Origin: DATAPD01 sp036265385
GTDB taxonomy: Bacteria; Acidobacteriota; Terriglobia; Terriglobales; Acidobacteriaceae
Reading direction: 5' to 3'
Assembly (NCBI GenBank): GCA_036265385.1
Contig: DATAPD010000059.1
Location: 1-64,000 of the forward strand
DNA: 64,000 nucleotides
The notes below the pieces were generated by a model, which saw only the letters and a program-made list of their open reading frames with translations, made no database searches and was not told the DNA's origin. The position numbers were made by a program, and so were the translations under genes. Shown piece after piece: positions 27,001-35,267 of this stretch. Each line of letters starts with the position of its first letter. Within the stretch, counting starts at the first letter, position 1.

Positions 27001-27478
27001 GCAAACCACGTTGAAGCAGCTGCAGAACACTCCACCTGCAGGTCGCCTCGTGATTCATGTCTCCAATGACGTGAAGCGCTGGAAAGACACTCCTGCTGAC
27101 ATCGAGCTTCGCGCTGGCGACGTTCTCGTGGTTCCCAAGCAGCCAAACTTTGTCATGATCAGTGGCGCTGTCTACAACCCAACCGCCATCACTTTCCGTT
27201 CCGGAAAAAGTGCTGGGTGGTATCTCAATCAAGCTGGTGGTCCCACTCCCGTCGCCAACAAGAAAGGCATTTTCGTGATTCGGGCCAACGGCTCCGTCAT
27301 CGGAAAGTCGGGCGGACTGTTCAGCGGCAGTGTCCTCAGTGCCGAATTGCGCCCGGGAGACATGATGGTCGTTCCTGAAAAAGCTCTTGGCGGCACCGCC
27401 CGATGGAGGAACATTCTCCAGGCTTCGCAGCTTGTCTCCTCGGTCGGAATCGCCATTCAGGTGGCGCGCGGCTTCTGA
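24050..27478 (+). CDS. giant SLBB-repeat polysaccharide export lipoprotein (Wza-like)
   Basis: About 1142 residues, three times the length of a typical Wza. ATG at 24050 gives a lipoprotein signal (MRNTFRFLVVLSLIIAGC, lipobox IAGC); a longer frame begins at 23972 but hides the lipobox. A Ser/Pro-rich low-complexity region spans about 120-320. A polysaccharide export domain follows near 360-450 (YVLGPGDGLNIELWG), then seven SLBB-type segments, each with a pattern like VxGxVxxPGxY...AGG (for example VRVYVVGDVQNPGAY, ARVSIEGEVERPGKY, ASVTLQGEVAHPGTY). It should form the outer-membrane or periplasm-spanning export channel. First gene of an eleven-gene run; the PAP2-Wzi gene follows after 14 bases. 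Confidence 0.9.
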   Translation: MRNTFRFLVVLSLIIAGCESLFSQTPATSQTGTVDFPASRQSRADREADRLVSLSPDRIIEILNKEPGLLLEVKKALVRKAYEQGRILEPSDLTDEALYDLIREDENIRVLATHEIEARSYIRAKPTREELAMQAASRQQPTRDRVNENNGGVSQEDQYWSQRSLPRQAPAIDNPGSSSPTTPTPSRPESNPSRQVLQASGRDQSEDSELFEGLPYDTSKLSSIRPDELPALLSASSSSASPSSFFNQGAEAGQGSPGKLPSLPADISNPAIAAELNAGQDSHTDNSEPDTQSPPAPRPRPAVSRTASNDSPRFRRRPNPYANVPSLYDLYSQVSDRTAPVQRFGENIFTNGTGNLDRLPMDLPAGPDYVLGPGDGLNIELWGSVSQRLKRNVDREGRISLPEAGMISVAGKTLGDTQRLVQNVLRTEFRDVQADVSLARLRTVRVYVVGDVQNPGAYDISSLSTALNALYAAGGPTSRGSLRNLQQFRGSQLVQKIDVYDLLLHGVRSDLERIQSGDTIRVPPLGPQVKIDGMVRRPAVYELNGEKNLAEVLELAGGVLSSGTLRHIDVERIVAHQSRTMLRLDVPETNNQQSVDQALEQFTIEDGDQVHISPILPYSDKTVYLDGHVFRPGKYAFRDGMKISDVVHSYSDLLPEPSTSHAEIIRLDGPDLKPTVLTFNLKDALDGKDQNFSLKPFDTIRIFGRYDFEEAPLITVTGEVRDPGDHLTNGVTHLRDAVFLAGGVAPDAELNDAQVFRKSADGKMRVISVNLRKALAGDERENIQLDASDRVFIHRSQSRVDPARVSIEGEVERPGKYPLGENMSAVDLVKLAGGFKRSADTRVADLTTYMEQEGGKVAAEHHYIAIAKAMDGAPDTDFRLRDGDVLSIHQIPGWNDIGASVTLQGEVAHPGTYGIHEGERLSAVLERAGGLRPSAYMYGSILERTQVRQLEAGTRAQLISNVQSEGASLRNVSDPGGAAAVAQWQTTLKQLQNTPPAGRLVIHVSNDVKRWKDTPADIELRAGDVLVVPKQPNFVMISGAVYNPTAITFRSGKSAGWYLNQAGGPTPVANKKGIFVIRANGSVIGKSGGLFSGSVLSAELRPGDMMVVPEKALGGTARWRNILQASQLVSSVGIAIQVARGF

Positions 27479-27492
27479 CGAGGGCGGCGTCC

Positions 27493-29994
27493 ATGAAACA
27501 AGCATGCTGGATTCTCGTGTTGGTCGCGACTCTTTGCCTGTCCGTGTTTTCCTTCGCGCAGAATGGAGGGGAAACTCCCCCGGCGACGCAAGTGCCGCCC
27601 GACTCGCCATCTCAGGCGACGAGATCTCAAGCAACGAGATTTCATTTGAAGCGAGATAACTGGGGCCTGCTTCCTCCCGGGACCGACCCTGAGAACCGCA
27701 TCGGAGTGCCATTTTTCAAGCATCTTGTGCAAGACCAAGAGACTTTCTGGACTTCCCCACTGCGCTTCAAAAGAAAAGATATCGTTCCTGCTTTCACGTT
27801 CGCAGCAATCACCAGCGGATTAATGGTCGGCGACAGTTGGCTCTCGAAACAGGTACCGGATTCGCCGAGCTCCATCTCGCGCAGTCAGAGCGTATCCAAT
27901 TATCTAGCGTATTCCATGGTCGGCGGCACTGCCGCAATGTATGCGTGGGGACACCTCACGAAGGACGATCACAAGCGTGAAACCGGACTTCTTGCTACTG
28001 AAGCCGTGCTGAACAGTACTGCCGTGACCTATCTATTCAAAACCTCATTTGCTCGAGAACGTCCGTTTGTGGGCACAGGCTCCGGTGCATTCTTCAATGG
28101 TGGAGATTCATTCCCCTCGGAACACTCGGCGATCGCATGGTCGATCGCCAGCGTCGTTGCACACGAATACCCCGGGTGGCTTACTCAAGTTCTCGCATAT
28201 GGCGCGGCCACTGGTATCTCTCTGACTCGAGTCACCGGCAAAGAACATTTTCCGTCGGACGTCGTTGTCGGAGGCGCTCTGGGCTGGTATTTCGGGCGTC
28301 AGATTTATCGCGCTCGACACGATCGCAGTCTGGGCGGAGCGGCATGGGGTTCCACCGAACCAGATCCTCCCGATGAAACGCCGCATCGCAACGACACTGG
28401 ATCGCCGAACGTTCCGCTGGATAGCTGGGTCTATCCCGCAGTCGATCGCTTGATCGCCGCTGGCTACGTCCAGTCGGAGATGCTCGGTTTGCGCCCATGG
28501 ACGCGGCGCGAATGTGCACGTCTCATCGAAGACGCCCGTGATCGCATGCCTGTTGAAGGCCCGTCTTCCGAAATCGAAATTCGTATTTACCGCGCTCTTG
28601 AAAAGGAATTCGAGCCGGAAATCAATGGACAGCGAGGCCCGGGTGCACGGCTGGAGTCGATCTATACGCGTGTGACCGGAATTTCAGGACCGCCTCTCAG
28701 CGACGGATATAACTTCGCGCGCACAATCACCAACGATTTCGGTCGCCCTTTCCAGGAAGGCTTCAACAGTGTGTCGGGAGTTTCCGGATACGCCGTTGCG
28801 GGCCCGTTCACGGTTTACGCGCGTGCAGAGTATCAGCATTCTCCATCGGCGCTCGGTGAATCTGATGTCGTTCGCAACGCCATTGCATCGCAACTTGCCG
28901 TTCCCGTCGTGCCCTACGCCGACGTTGCGGCGGTGAATCGGATGCGATTGCTCGAGGGATATGCCTCATTCCAACTCGCCGATCTCCAATTTTCTTTCGG
29001 CAAGCAGGCACTTTCTTGGGGGCCTAGTCGATCTGGTTCCATGATGTGGAGCACCAACGCTGAACCGATCCCCATGTTTCGCATCACTTCCACACGCCCC
29101 TTCGATCTTCCGAGCTTCTTTCACTACTTGGGCGGAATGCGCGTCGAGTCCTTTTTCGGAAAACTGGATGGGCAGCAATTCATCCTGACCAGCAATGGCA
29201 CAGTCGGTCCTTATCTGAGAGGTCAGCCCTACGTTTACGGACAAAAAATAAGTTTCAAACCTTCTGAAAATCTGGAATTCGGCTTCTCACGCACGGTGAT
29301 GTTTGCCGGGCAAGGTCATCCTCTTACATTCGGAAACTTCTTCACGAGCTTCACCAGTGTTGGTGACAACGGAAGCGGTGCTCTAAATGTTCGCACCGAT
29401 GTTGGCGATCGCCGAAGCGGATTCGATGTCAGCTATCGAGTACCTTATTTCCGAAAGTGGCTCACGATCTACACCGACTCTTTCTGTGATGATGATGTTT
29501 CGCCCCTCGCTGCTCCTCAACGCTGCGCGTGGAATCCAGGCTTTTATCTTTCACACGTCCCGAAGCTTTCGAAGCTCGATTTCCGCGCTGAAGGTATTAC
29601 GACGGACGTCTCCGGCTTCGGGTCTGCACAAGGTATCAACTATTACAACATCGTCTATCCGAGCGGATATACGAACGACAGCAACATCCTTGGTAATGCC
29701 ATCGGACGCGAAGGCCGCGGCGTACAGCTGTGGAGCACTTACTGGTTCTCACCGCAGAGCAAAGTTCTAGCGTCCTATCGCCATATAGGAGTGAACCGCA
29801 GCTTTCTGCATGGTGGTCAGTTGGATGATTTCTCGATCGCCGCCAATTGGAGATTTCGCACCGGCCTTGAGATCTCCGGATCCACCCAGTTTGAACACTG
29901 GAGCTTTCCGCTGTTGGCTCCTACCACAAAATCCAATGTGGCCATATCGGTCGGCATCACCTACTGGCCTTCGTGGCTACGATCCAATCGCTGA
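27493..29994 (+). CDS. fusion of PAP2 phosphatase and Wzi-like outer-membrane domain
   Basis: An 833-residue exported protein (signal peptide ending FSFAQ). Residues about 90-275 form a PAP2 acid phosphatase domain with all three motifs: FARERPF near 184, SFPSEHSA near 205 and TRVTGKEHFPSD near 245. The rest, from about 300, resembles capsule assembly protein Wzi, a beta-barrel that anchors surface polysaccharide (opening with PLDSWVYPAVDRLIAAGY and continuing with strands such as FSFGKQALSWGPSRSG). PAP2 enzymes can dephosphorylate undecaprenyl pyrophosphate, so carrier recycling and surface assembly might be joined here. The domain calls are from motif reading; the physical logic is inference. 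Confidence 0.85.
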   Translation: MKQACWILVLVATLCLSVFSFAQNGGETPPATQVPPDSPSQATRSQATRFHLKRDNWGLLPPGTDPENRIGVPFFKHLVQDQETFWTSPLRFKRKDIVPAFTFAAITSGLMVGDSWLSKQVPDSPSSISRSQSVSNYLAYSMVGGTAAMYAWGHLTKDDHKRETGLLATEAVLNSTAVTYLFKTSFARERPFVGTGSGAFFNGGDSFPSEHSAIAWSIASVVAHEYPGWLTQVLAYGAATGISLTRVTGKEHFPSDVVVGGALGWYFGRQIYRARHDRSLGGAAWGSTEPDPPDETPHRNDTGSPNVPLDSWVYPAVDRLIAAGYVQSEMLGLRPWTRRECARLIEDARDRMPVEGPSSEIEIRIYRALEKEFEPEINGQRGPGARLESIYTRVTGISGPPLSDGYNFARTITNDFGRPFQEGFNSVSGVSGYAVAGPFTVYARAEYQHSPSALGESDVVRNAIASQLAVPVVPYADVAAVNRMRLLEGYASFQLADLQFSFGKQALSWGPSRSGSMMWSTNAEPIPMFRITSTRPFDLPSFFHYLGGMRVESFFGKLDGQQFILTSNGTVGPYLRGQPYVYGQKISFKPSENLEFGFSRTVMFAGQGHPLTFGNFFTSFTSVGDNGSGALNVRTDVGDRRSGFDVSYRVPYFRKWLTIYTDSFCDDDVSPLAAPQRCAWNPGFYLSHVPKLSKLDFRAEGITTDVSGFGSAQGINYYNIVYPSGYTNDSNILGNAIGREGRGVQLWSTYWFSPQSKVLASYRHIGVNRSFLHGGQLDDFSIAANWRFRTGLEISGSTQFEHWSFPLLAPTTKSNVAISVGITYWPSWLRSNR

Positions 29995-30014
29995 GGTCAT
30001 CACTTAACCAATCT

Positions 30015-31544
30015 ATGGACACTCGAAAACAAACCCGGATTCGGGACCTGCGACAGCAGGAGATGAGTTCGTCTACCGTTTTTGATTTGCATGAGGTGCT
30101 TCGGCCGATAGAGGCCCAACCTGCTGTCCCAGAGGACCGGATCATCGGTATGGCCCGAATCTTCTGGGAATCACGTCGTCGGATCGCGCGAATCGCTTTG
30201 GCCGTGGCCCTCATCAGCCTTGTCATCACGGTTTTTGTTCCTAACTCTTATGTGTCATCCACCAAGCTCATGCCTCCCGAGAAAGGATCATCCGGAATGG
30301 CCGCATTGGCCTCGATGGCTTTCGGCATGAAATCGATGGCTGGGGGAGGAGGTAGCAGTGGTGGCGGCGCCAGCGAAATCGGTTCGATGGCCGGTGACTT
30401 GTTAGGAATCCAAAGTTCCGGTGCCCTGGTGGTCGGTGTGCTTCAAAGCCGAAGCGCACAAGACAAGTTGGTTTCTCAGTTCGACCTCCAATCGGTGTAC
30501 GGTCATCCTTGGTTGCGCTGGAAGGTTTCTCGCGAGAACGCGCAAAAAGAATTGGAAAACAACACGGAAATTGTCGAAGACCGCAAGAGCGGGATCATCA
30601 CGGTCAAAGTCTCTGACCATGATCGTCAGCGCGCTGCAGGACTGGCTCGAGCTTATGTTGATCAACTCAATGATTTGATGTCTCACCTGAACACGTCGTC
30701 CGCGGGACGTGAAAGGGAATTTCTCGAAAAGGAATTGGTGAAAGTCAAAAAAGACCTGGACGATGCTGACCAGCAACTCAGTCAATTTTCCAGTAAACAT
30801 GCCACCCTGGACCCGCGCGAACAGGGGAAAGCCATGATGCAGGCCGCATCTCAACTTCAAGGAGAACTGATTGCCGCCGAGTCCAGCTTACGCGGGTTAC
30901 AAGCCATCTATACCGACAACAATGTCCGGGTCCGCACCTTGCGCGCGCGTATCGCGGAATTGAGAAAGCAACTGGGCAATGTGAGCGGCGGTGGAGTGGA
31001 TGACGGCTCTGGCACGCCAAGCCAAGGTACCACCTCCGATTTCGGCCTCCCTAGCATTCGTCAATTGCCGCTTTTGGGTGTTACCTACGCGGATCTCTAC
31101 CGCAGAGCCAAAATCCAGGAAACTGTCTATCAGGTATTGACCCAACAGTACGAGACTGCCAAGGTGCAGGAAGCCAAAGAACTCCCCAGCATCCGCGTCC
31201 TCGACCCCGCGCTAGTACCCGAAAAAAAATCTGGGCCGCATAGATTGCTGATTGCGCTACTCGCGGGCATCCTGGGCGGACTTCTCGGATGTGCCTGGAC
31301 ATTGGGCAACGATCGATACCAAAAGACCGCCGACTCTGATCCCTACAAGTCATTGTTCACCGATGTCGCAACTACATTTCAGAGCACTTGTTTGTGGAAG
31401 CAAGCCGAGTCGGGAGCCAAACGCGTGTACGAGATCTCCAAGGCACGGTTTCCAAAATACTTTTCTAACGGATCGAGTCACAACGGAATCTCAGCTCATT
31501 CCGAATCTCCGGATGAACCTTCAAACCAAGCCGACAATCGCTGA
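30015..31544 (+). CDS. Wzz/GumC-type chain-length determinant without kinase domain
   Basis: About 509 residues. A cytoplasmic N-terminus is followed by a membrane helix near residue 60-80 (IALAVALISLVITVFVP), the Wzz motif region (NSYVSSTKLMPPEKGSSGMA), a Gly/Ser-rich insert (MAGGGGSSGGGAS), a long periplasmic coiled-coil section (residues about 200-330) and a second membrane helix near 425 (LLIALLAGILGGLLGC). The tail is short; there is no Wzc-type tyrosine kinase. It would set polysaccharide chain length and couple the polymerase to the export channel. ATG at 30015 is preferred over a GTG overlapping the previous gene. Its end overlaps the flippase start by 32 bases. Confidence 0.88.
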   Translation: MDTRKQTRIRDLRQQEMSSSTVFDLHEVLRPIEAQPAVPEDRIIGMARIFWESRRRIARIALAVALISLVITVFVPNSYVSSTKLMPPEKGSSGMAALASMAFGMKSMAGGGGSSGGGASEIGSMAGDLLGIQSSGALVVGVLQSRSAQDKLVSQFDLQSVYGHPWLRWKVSRENAQKELENNTEIVEDRKSGIITVKVSDHDRQRAAGLARAYVDQLNDLMSHLNTSSAGREREFLEKELVKVKKDLDDADQQLSQFSSKHATLDPREQGKAMMQAASQLQGELIAAESSLRGLQAIYTDNNVRVRTLRARIAELRKQLGNVSGGGVDDGSGTPSQGTTSDFGLPSIRQLPLLGVTYADLYRRAKIQETVYQVLTQQYETAKVQEAKELPSIRVLDPALVPEKKSGPHRLLIALLAGILGGLLGCAWTLGNDRYQKTADSDPYKSLFTDVATTFQSTCLWKQAESGAKRVYEISKARFPKYFSNGSSHNGISAHSESPDEPSNQADNR

Positions 31545-33093
31545 CGCTTCGCAAGCGGCACAAGAAGCGAGTTTGCTCACCTCGGATCTGACCAGCGGAC
31601 GCCTGCTCGCGCGCAACACCCTTTGGAGCATCGCGAGTCTTGCGGCTCCGCTGCTCGTTGCTTTGGTCGCAGTACCGATCCTGATTCATTCAATCGGCCT
31701 CGATCGTTTCGGTGTATTAAGCGTGGCCTGGATGCTCATCGGCTACTTCAGTTTGTTCGATTTCGGCATCGATCAAGGACTCACTAAGATGGTTGCGGAC
31801 CGTCTGGCCACGGGAGAAAAACAATCGATCCCACCGTTGGTTTGGTCCTCCTTAGTCCTGCTCCTGCTTTTCGGGATCATCGCCGGCGGATTGATGGCGA
31901 TTCTTTCCCCGTGGATCATCGAGCGTGCATTAAAGATTCCGCTCTCCCTCCAACAGGAAAGCTTGACCGCTTTTTATTGGCTCTCGATCGGGATGCCAAT
32001 CGCGCTCGTCACCTCAGGCGCTCGAGGAGTATTAGAAGCTACTCAGAGTTTTCATCTACTGAGTGCCGTCCGAATTCCCCTGGGGATATTTAATTTCGCG
32101 GGACCCTTGATGGTCCTCCCATTCTCGAAATCTCTCGTTCCTATTTTCGCCGTTCTCGTATTAGGCCGACTCGTCGGATTGTTCCTTCACGTGCGGTTCA
32201 TGACGCACGTGTTACCCAGTTTGCGCGACTCCATCTCGTTCAGTTACGAAGTGGCCAAGCCAGTGCTTCACTTCGGCAGTTGGATCACGGTCAGCAACCT
32301 GGTAAGCCCGCTCATGATGAATATGGACCGCTTTTTTATCGGCGCACTGCTTTCGATCGCGGCGGTCTCCTATTACTCCGCTCCGTTTGAGGCCGTCACC
32401 AAGCTGCTCCTTATCCCTGGAGCATTGGGCACAGTTTTATTCCCAGCCTTCGCAATGAGCTACCACGCGGACCGACGGCGCATGGCGATGTTGCTGGCAC
32501 GCGGATCCAAGTACGTCTTGATCTGCATTTTCCCTCTTGCGCTCGCCATCGTCGCGTTCGCTCCCGATCTCCTCGGCCGCTGGCTTGGTCCAGTTTTTGC
32601 GGGACAATCCACCGGTGTGTTGCGTTGGCTCACTGTCGGAGTTTTCATCAACTGTCTCGCAATGCTTCCGGCGATGCTGCTGCATGCTGTTGGGCGTCCC
32701 GACGTCCCCGCAAAATTACACCTCCTTGAGTTGCCGATCTATCTCGTCGTGATTTGGTTTGCAGTTCGAAACCGAGGGATTGAAGGCGCGGCGTGGGCTT
32801 GGTCATTTCGGATCGTGCTCGATGCTTTGCTGATCGGAATTGTTACCGTTCGACTCCTCCCCGAAACGTCGCGAGTATTCAACACTCTGCTTGCTGCAAG
32901 TGCCGCGGGAATCGGGTTGTCCTATCTAGTGGCGCTGCCACCGTCCTTTACTGCTCGCGCTGTGGTGCTCCTGGTCTTGTTCACCTTTTTCGGGTGGCTC
33001 GCATGGCGCAATTTGCTTGAGGATGTCGAGAAGGAATACATGCGGCCAAAACTAACTTTGCGTTGGTATCAGCAAATTATAGGCCGGGGTTAA
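31513..33093 (+). CDS. Wzx-type polysaccharide flippase (MATE/MOP superfamily)
   Basis: A 526-residue polytopic protein with about fourteen hydrophobic segments in the Wzx/RfbX pattern, opening with LLARNTLWSIASLAAPLLVALV and containing VLSVAWMLIGYFSLFDFGID. It should translocate undecaprenyl-linked repeat units across the inner membrane. ATG at 31513 lies within the end of the chain-length gene (32-base overlap) and makes a protein of usual length; a longer reading would add residues translated from that gene's antisense-like frame. Position between the chain-length protein and the glycosyltransferases fits a Wzx/Wzy locus. Confidence 0.92.
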   Translation: MNLQTKPTIADASQAAQEASLLTSDLTSGRLLARNTLWSIASLAAPLLVALVAVPILIHSIGLDRFGVLSVAWMLIGYFSLFDFGIDQGLTKMVADRLATGEKQSIPPLVWSSLVLLLLFGIIAGGLMAILSPWIIERALKIPLSLQQESLTAFYWLSIGMPIALVTSGARGVLEATQSFHLLSAVRIPLGIFNFAGPLMVLPFSKSLVPIFAVLVLGRLVGLFLHVRFMTHVLPSLRDSISFSYEVAKPVLHFGSWITVSNLVSPLMMNMDRFFIGALLSIAAVSYYSAPFEAVTKLLLIPGALGTVLFPAFAMSYHADRRRMAMLLARGSKYVLICIFPLALAIVAFAPDLLGRWLGPVFAGQSTGVLRWLTVGVFINCLAMLPAMLLHAVGRPDVPAKLHLLELPIYLVVIWFAVRNRGIEGAAWAWSFRIVLDALLIGIVTVRLLPETSRVFNTLLAASAAGIGLSYLVALPPSFTARAVVLLVLFTFFGWLAWRNLLEDVEKEYMRPKLTLRWYQQIIGRG

Positions 33094-33109
33094 GAAGCCG
33101 AAACCTGAC

Positions 33110-33988
33110 ATGCGATTCACGGTTGGCACTCCCACATACAATCGCCGCGACACGCTCTCCGACGTTTATGTCTCGCTCTGCGCTCAGACTTTCCGCGATT
33201 TTGAATGGATCATCGTAGATGACGGCTCTACCGACGGTACGCAGGAACTCGTTGCAACCTGGAGTTCGCAATCAAGTTTTCCCGTCCGCTATTTCTATCA
33301 GCCACACTCAGGGAAACACGTTGCTTTCAATCGAGCGGTGCGAGAAGCCCGCGGAGAGCTCTATCTTTCTTTTGACTCTGACGATGTATGCATCCCAGAA
33401 ACACTCGAACGCTTCGATCATTACTGGAATGAGATCGCGCCATCCGAGCGCCAGAATTTCTCCGGCATCAGCGTCCTCTGCATGGATGAGCGCGGAGGCA
33501 CGCTTGGTCACCCCTATCCGTCAAATCCGACCGACGCCGTCTCATTCCACGACCAACTACGGTTTCGGTCCGCAGCAGAGCGTTGGGGTATCAGTCGCAC
33601 CGCTGTACTAAGGGAATTCCCATACCCCGAGTTTCAGGGCGAACGGTTTGTTCCCGATGCCTTGGTCTGGAATAGGATCGCGAAAAACTACAGAATGCGT
33701 TTCATCAATGATCCGCTTCGCATCTATCGCCGCGGTCCGAACGGCCTCATGGCGGATCTCTTGAGAGTTCGCCTCCAGAGCCCCCGTGGCGCGCAACTCT
33801 ATTACGCGGAGCTCAGCAGATCACCGCTGCCTGCAATGGATCGTTTAAAAGCTGTGGTGAATTACCTTCGATTCTCACTGCATGCCGGTGCAATTTCTCC
33901 GGCAGAGACGGGTCATCCTGTTCTCGCCACCAGCCTGATGCCGGCCGGATTTCTCGCGTACTGGCGCGACTGCCTGACCGTCAACTAA
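33110..33988 (+). CDS. GT2 family glycosyltransferase
   Basis: A 292-residue soluble GT-A transferase: FTVGTPTYNRRDTL at the start, WIIVDDGSTDGTQ for the nucleotide part, and the metal-binding DxD-type LSFDSDDV near residue 88. It most likely adds one sugar of the repeat unit on the cytoplasmic face; donor and acceptor are not readable. It is followed by the polymerase gene after 4 bases, so they are translationally close. Confidence 0.9.
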   Translation: MRFTVGTPTYNRRDTLSDVYVSLCAQTFRDFEWIIVDDGSTDGTQELVATWSSQSSFPVRYFYQPHSGKHVAFNRAVREARGELYLSFDSDDVCIPETLERFDHYWNEIAPSERQNFSGISVLCMDERGGTLGHPYPSNPTDAVSFHDQLRFRSAAERWGISRTAVLREFPYPEFQGERFVPDALVWNRIAKNYRMRFINDPLRIYRRGPNGLMADLLRVRLQSPRGAQLYYAELSRSPLPAMDRLKAVVNYLRFSLHAGAISPAETGHPVLATSLMPAGFLAYWRDCLTVN

Positions 33989-33992
33989 ATTC

Positions 33993-35267
33993 ATGCTCGC
34001 CCTTGTCATCGCGTTACTTGGCACTCTGGCTTTTGTGAATCGCCGCGTGGCCGGAACACTTCTCTATCCACCTGCAATGTTCGCTGCGTTATGGGCGATT
34101 TATCTGAGCCTGTACGCAGTTTCCGGCTCTCTCTTTTTCGCCATCGGCGATGACACTCTTTTCTTCTACGCTTGGTGCGTCTGTGCTTTTTCGGCAGGCG
34201 GATATGTCGTTCTCCTCTTGTCCCGTCATAGGAGAACTCAAAACTTCACTCCAGAAATCACGGATCAGCGCCGTCGCCGCATCCACCTGTTTCTCGATCT
34301 TCTGCTCCTGGTACTGATCGTCGGACTGCCGTTCTACGTTCGCTACATCCTCTCGCTGATCTCCGATACTGGTCTCGTCGGCTTCTTCATCACGATTCGT
34401 GCCAAGATGGTCGAACTCAGCGACGAAATGCTCGACACGGTCAGCTTCATGGACAACCTCGCAGTCCTGGCCAATGTGGTCCCGCTGCTCGTCTACTACG
34501 AAGATGACGGCACCCGCGCACGTCGTTGGCGCACCTGGCTCTCCCTAGTCCTTGCTCTCGTCTACAATCTCCTGACCGCTGGACGCGCTGGTTTCGTCAG
34601 CCTGATCTTGTCGCTTTTTGCTTTGCATTGGCTGAAAGAAAAGAAGCCAAACTGGAAGGTCATAACTGCCCTTGCTCTCGCCTTTGTCATCACCTTCGCT
34701 GCAATCGCCATTCTCGTTCGCAAAGGTGACGTCGATAAAAACGCGAGCTTCGTCGAAAATCTACCCGCAGTGGCCGATGGATTCCTGTGGTATGCGCTCG
34801 GCGGTCTAGTCGGTTTCGACACGATCTATCACCACCCCACGCAAATAGAAGCGAACCAGAATCTCGACCGTTATTTTCGCGTGATCGCGAAAAAATTCGA
34901 CAACCGGATTGAGGTTCCACCCGTCCACTCTGAATATGTCACCATCGGACCGGGCGGCAACATGAATGTCTATACCGCTTACTTTTCCTATTACCCTCAA
35001 CTCGGATTCTTCGGCACGACCCTGGTCCTCCTACTCCTCGGAGCATTTCTCGTGTGGACTTTTCTCGCCGCACAATCGAGAAACCCGCAAGCTGCAATTT
35101 TGTTCTCGGTTCTCTTTGCGGGTCTCGTGCTCACAGGCTACGCGGAAAACCTCCTTCTTAATCTGAACTTTCTTGCCAAAATGTTCTTCGTCACCTGGCT
35201 GATGTATCGATTCCGATTTCAGCTTCGCACGCTTCACTATGCAGCCTCAACCGCTACGCTCGCCTGA
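33993..35267 (+). CDS. Wzy-type polysaccharide polymerase
   Basis: A 424-residue membrane protein with about ten to twelve hydrophobic segments and a large loop before the last spans (residues about 250-330, with PPVHSEYVTIGPGGNMN). Arg residues in short loops (LLTAGRAGFVSL) resemble the oligosaccharide repeat-unit polymerase family. It would join repeat units at the periplasmic face. Wzy proteins diverge strongly, so the call depends largely on topology and on its place beside Wzx, Wzz and Wza-like genes. It overlaps the next glycosyltransferase gene by 29 bases. Confidence 0.85.
   Translation: MLALVIALLGTLAFVNRRVAGTLLYPPAMFAALWAIYLSLYAVSGSLFFAIGDDTLFFYAWCVCAFSAGGYVVLLLSRHRRTQNFTPEITDQRRRRIHLFLDLLLLVLIVGLPFYVRYILSLISDTGLVGFFITIRAKMVELSDEMLDTVSFMDNLAVLANVVPLLVYYEDDGTRARRWRTWLSLVLALVYNLLTAGRAGFVSLILSLFALHWLKEKKPNWKVITALALAFVITFAAIAILVRKGDVDKNASFVENLPAVADGFLWYALGGLVGFDTIYHHPTQIEANQNLDRYFRVIAKKFDNRIEVPPVHSEYVTIGPGGNMNVYTAYFSYYPQLGFFGTTLVLLLLGAFLVWTFLAAQSRNPQAAILFSVLFAGLVLTGYAENLLLNLNFLAKMFFVTWLMYRFRFQLRTLHYAASTATLA

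Noticed and set aside
26867..27712. 281-residue minus-strand frame across the SLBB and PAP2-Wzi genes
   Set aside because: It crosses a gene boundary on the other strand and has no recognisable domain.
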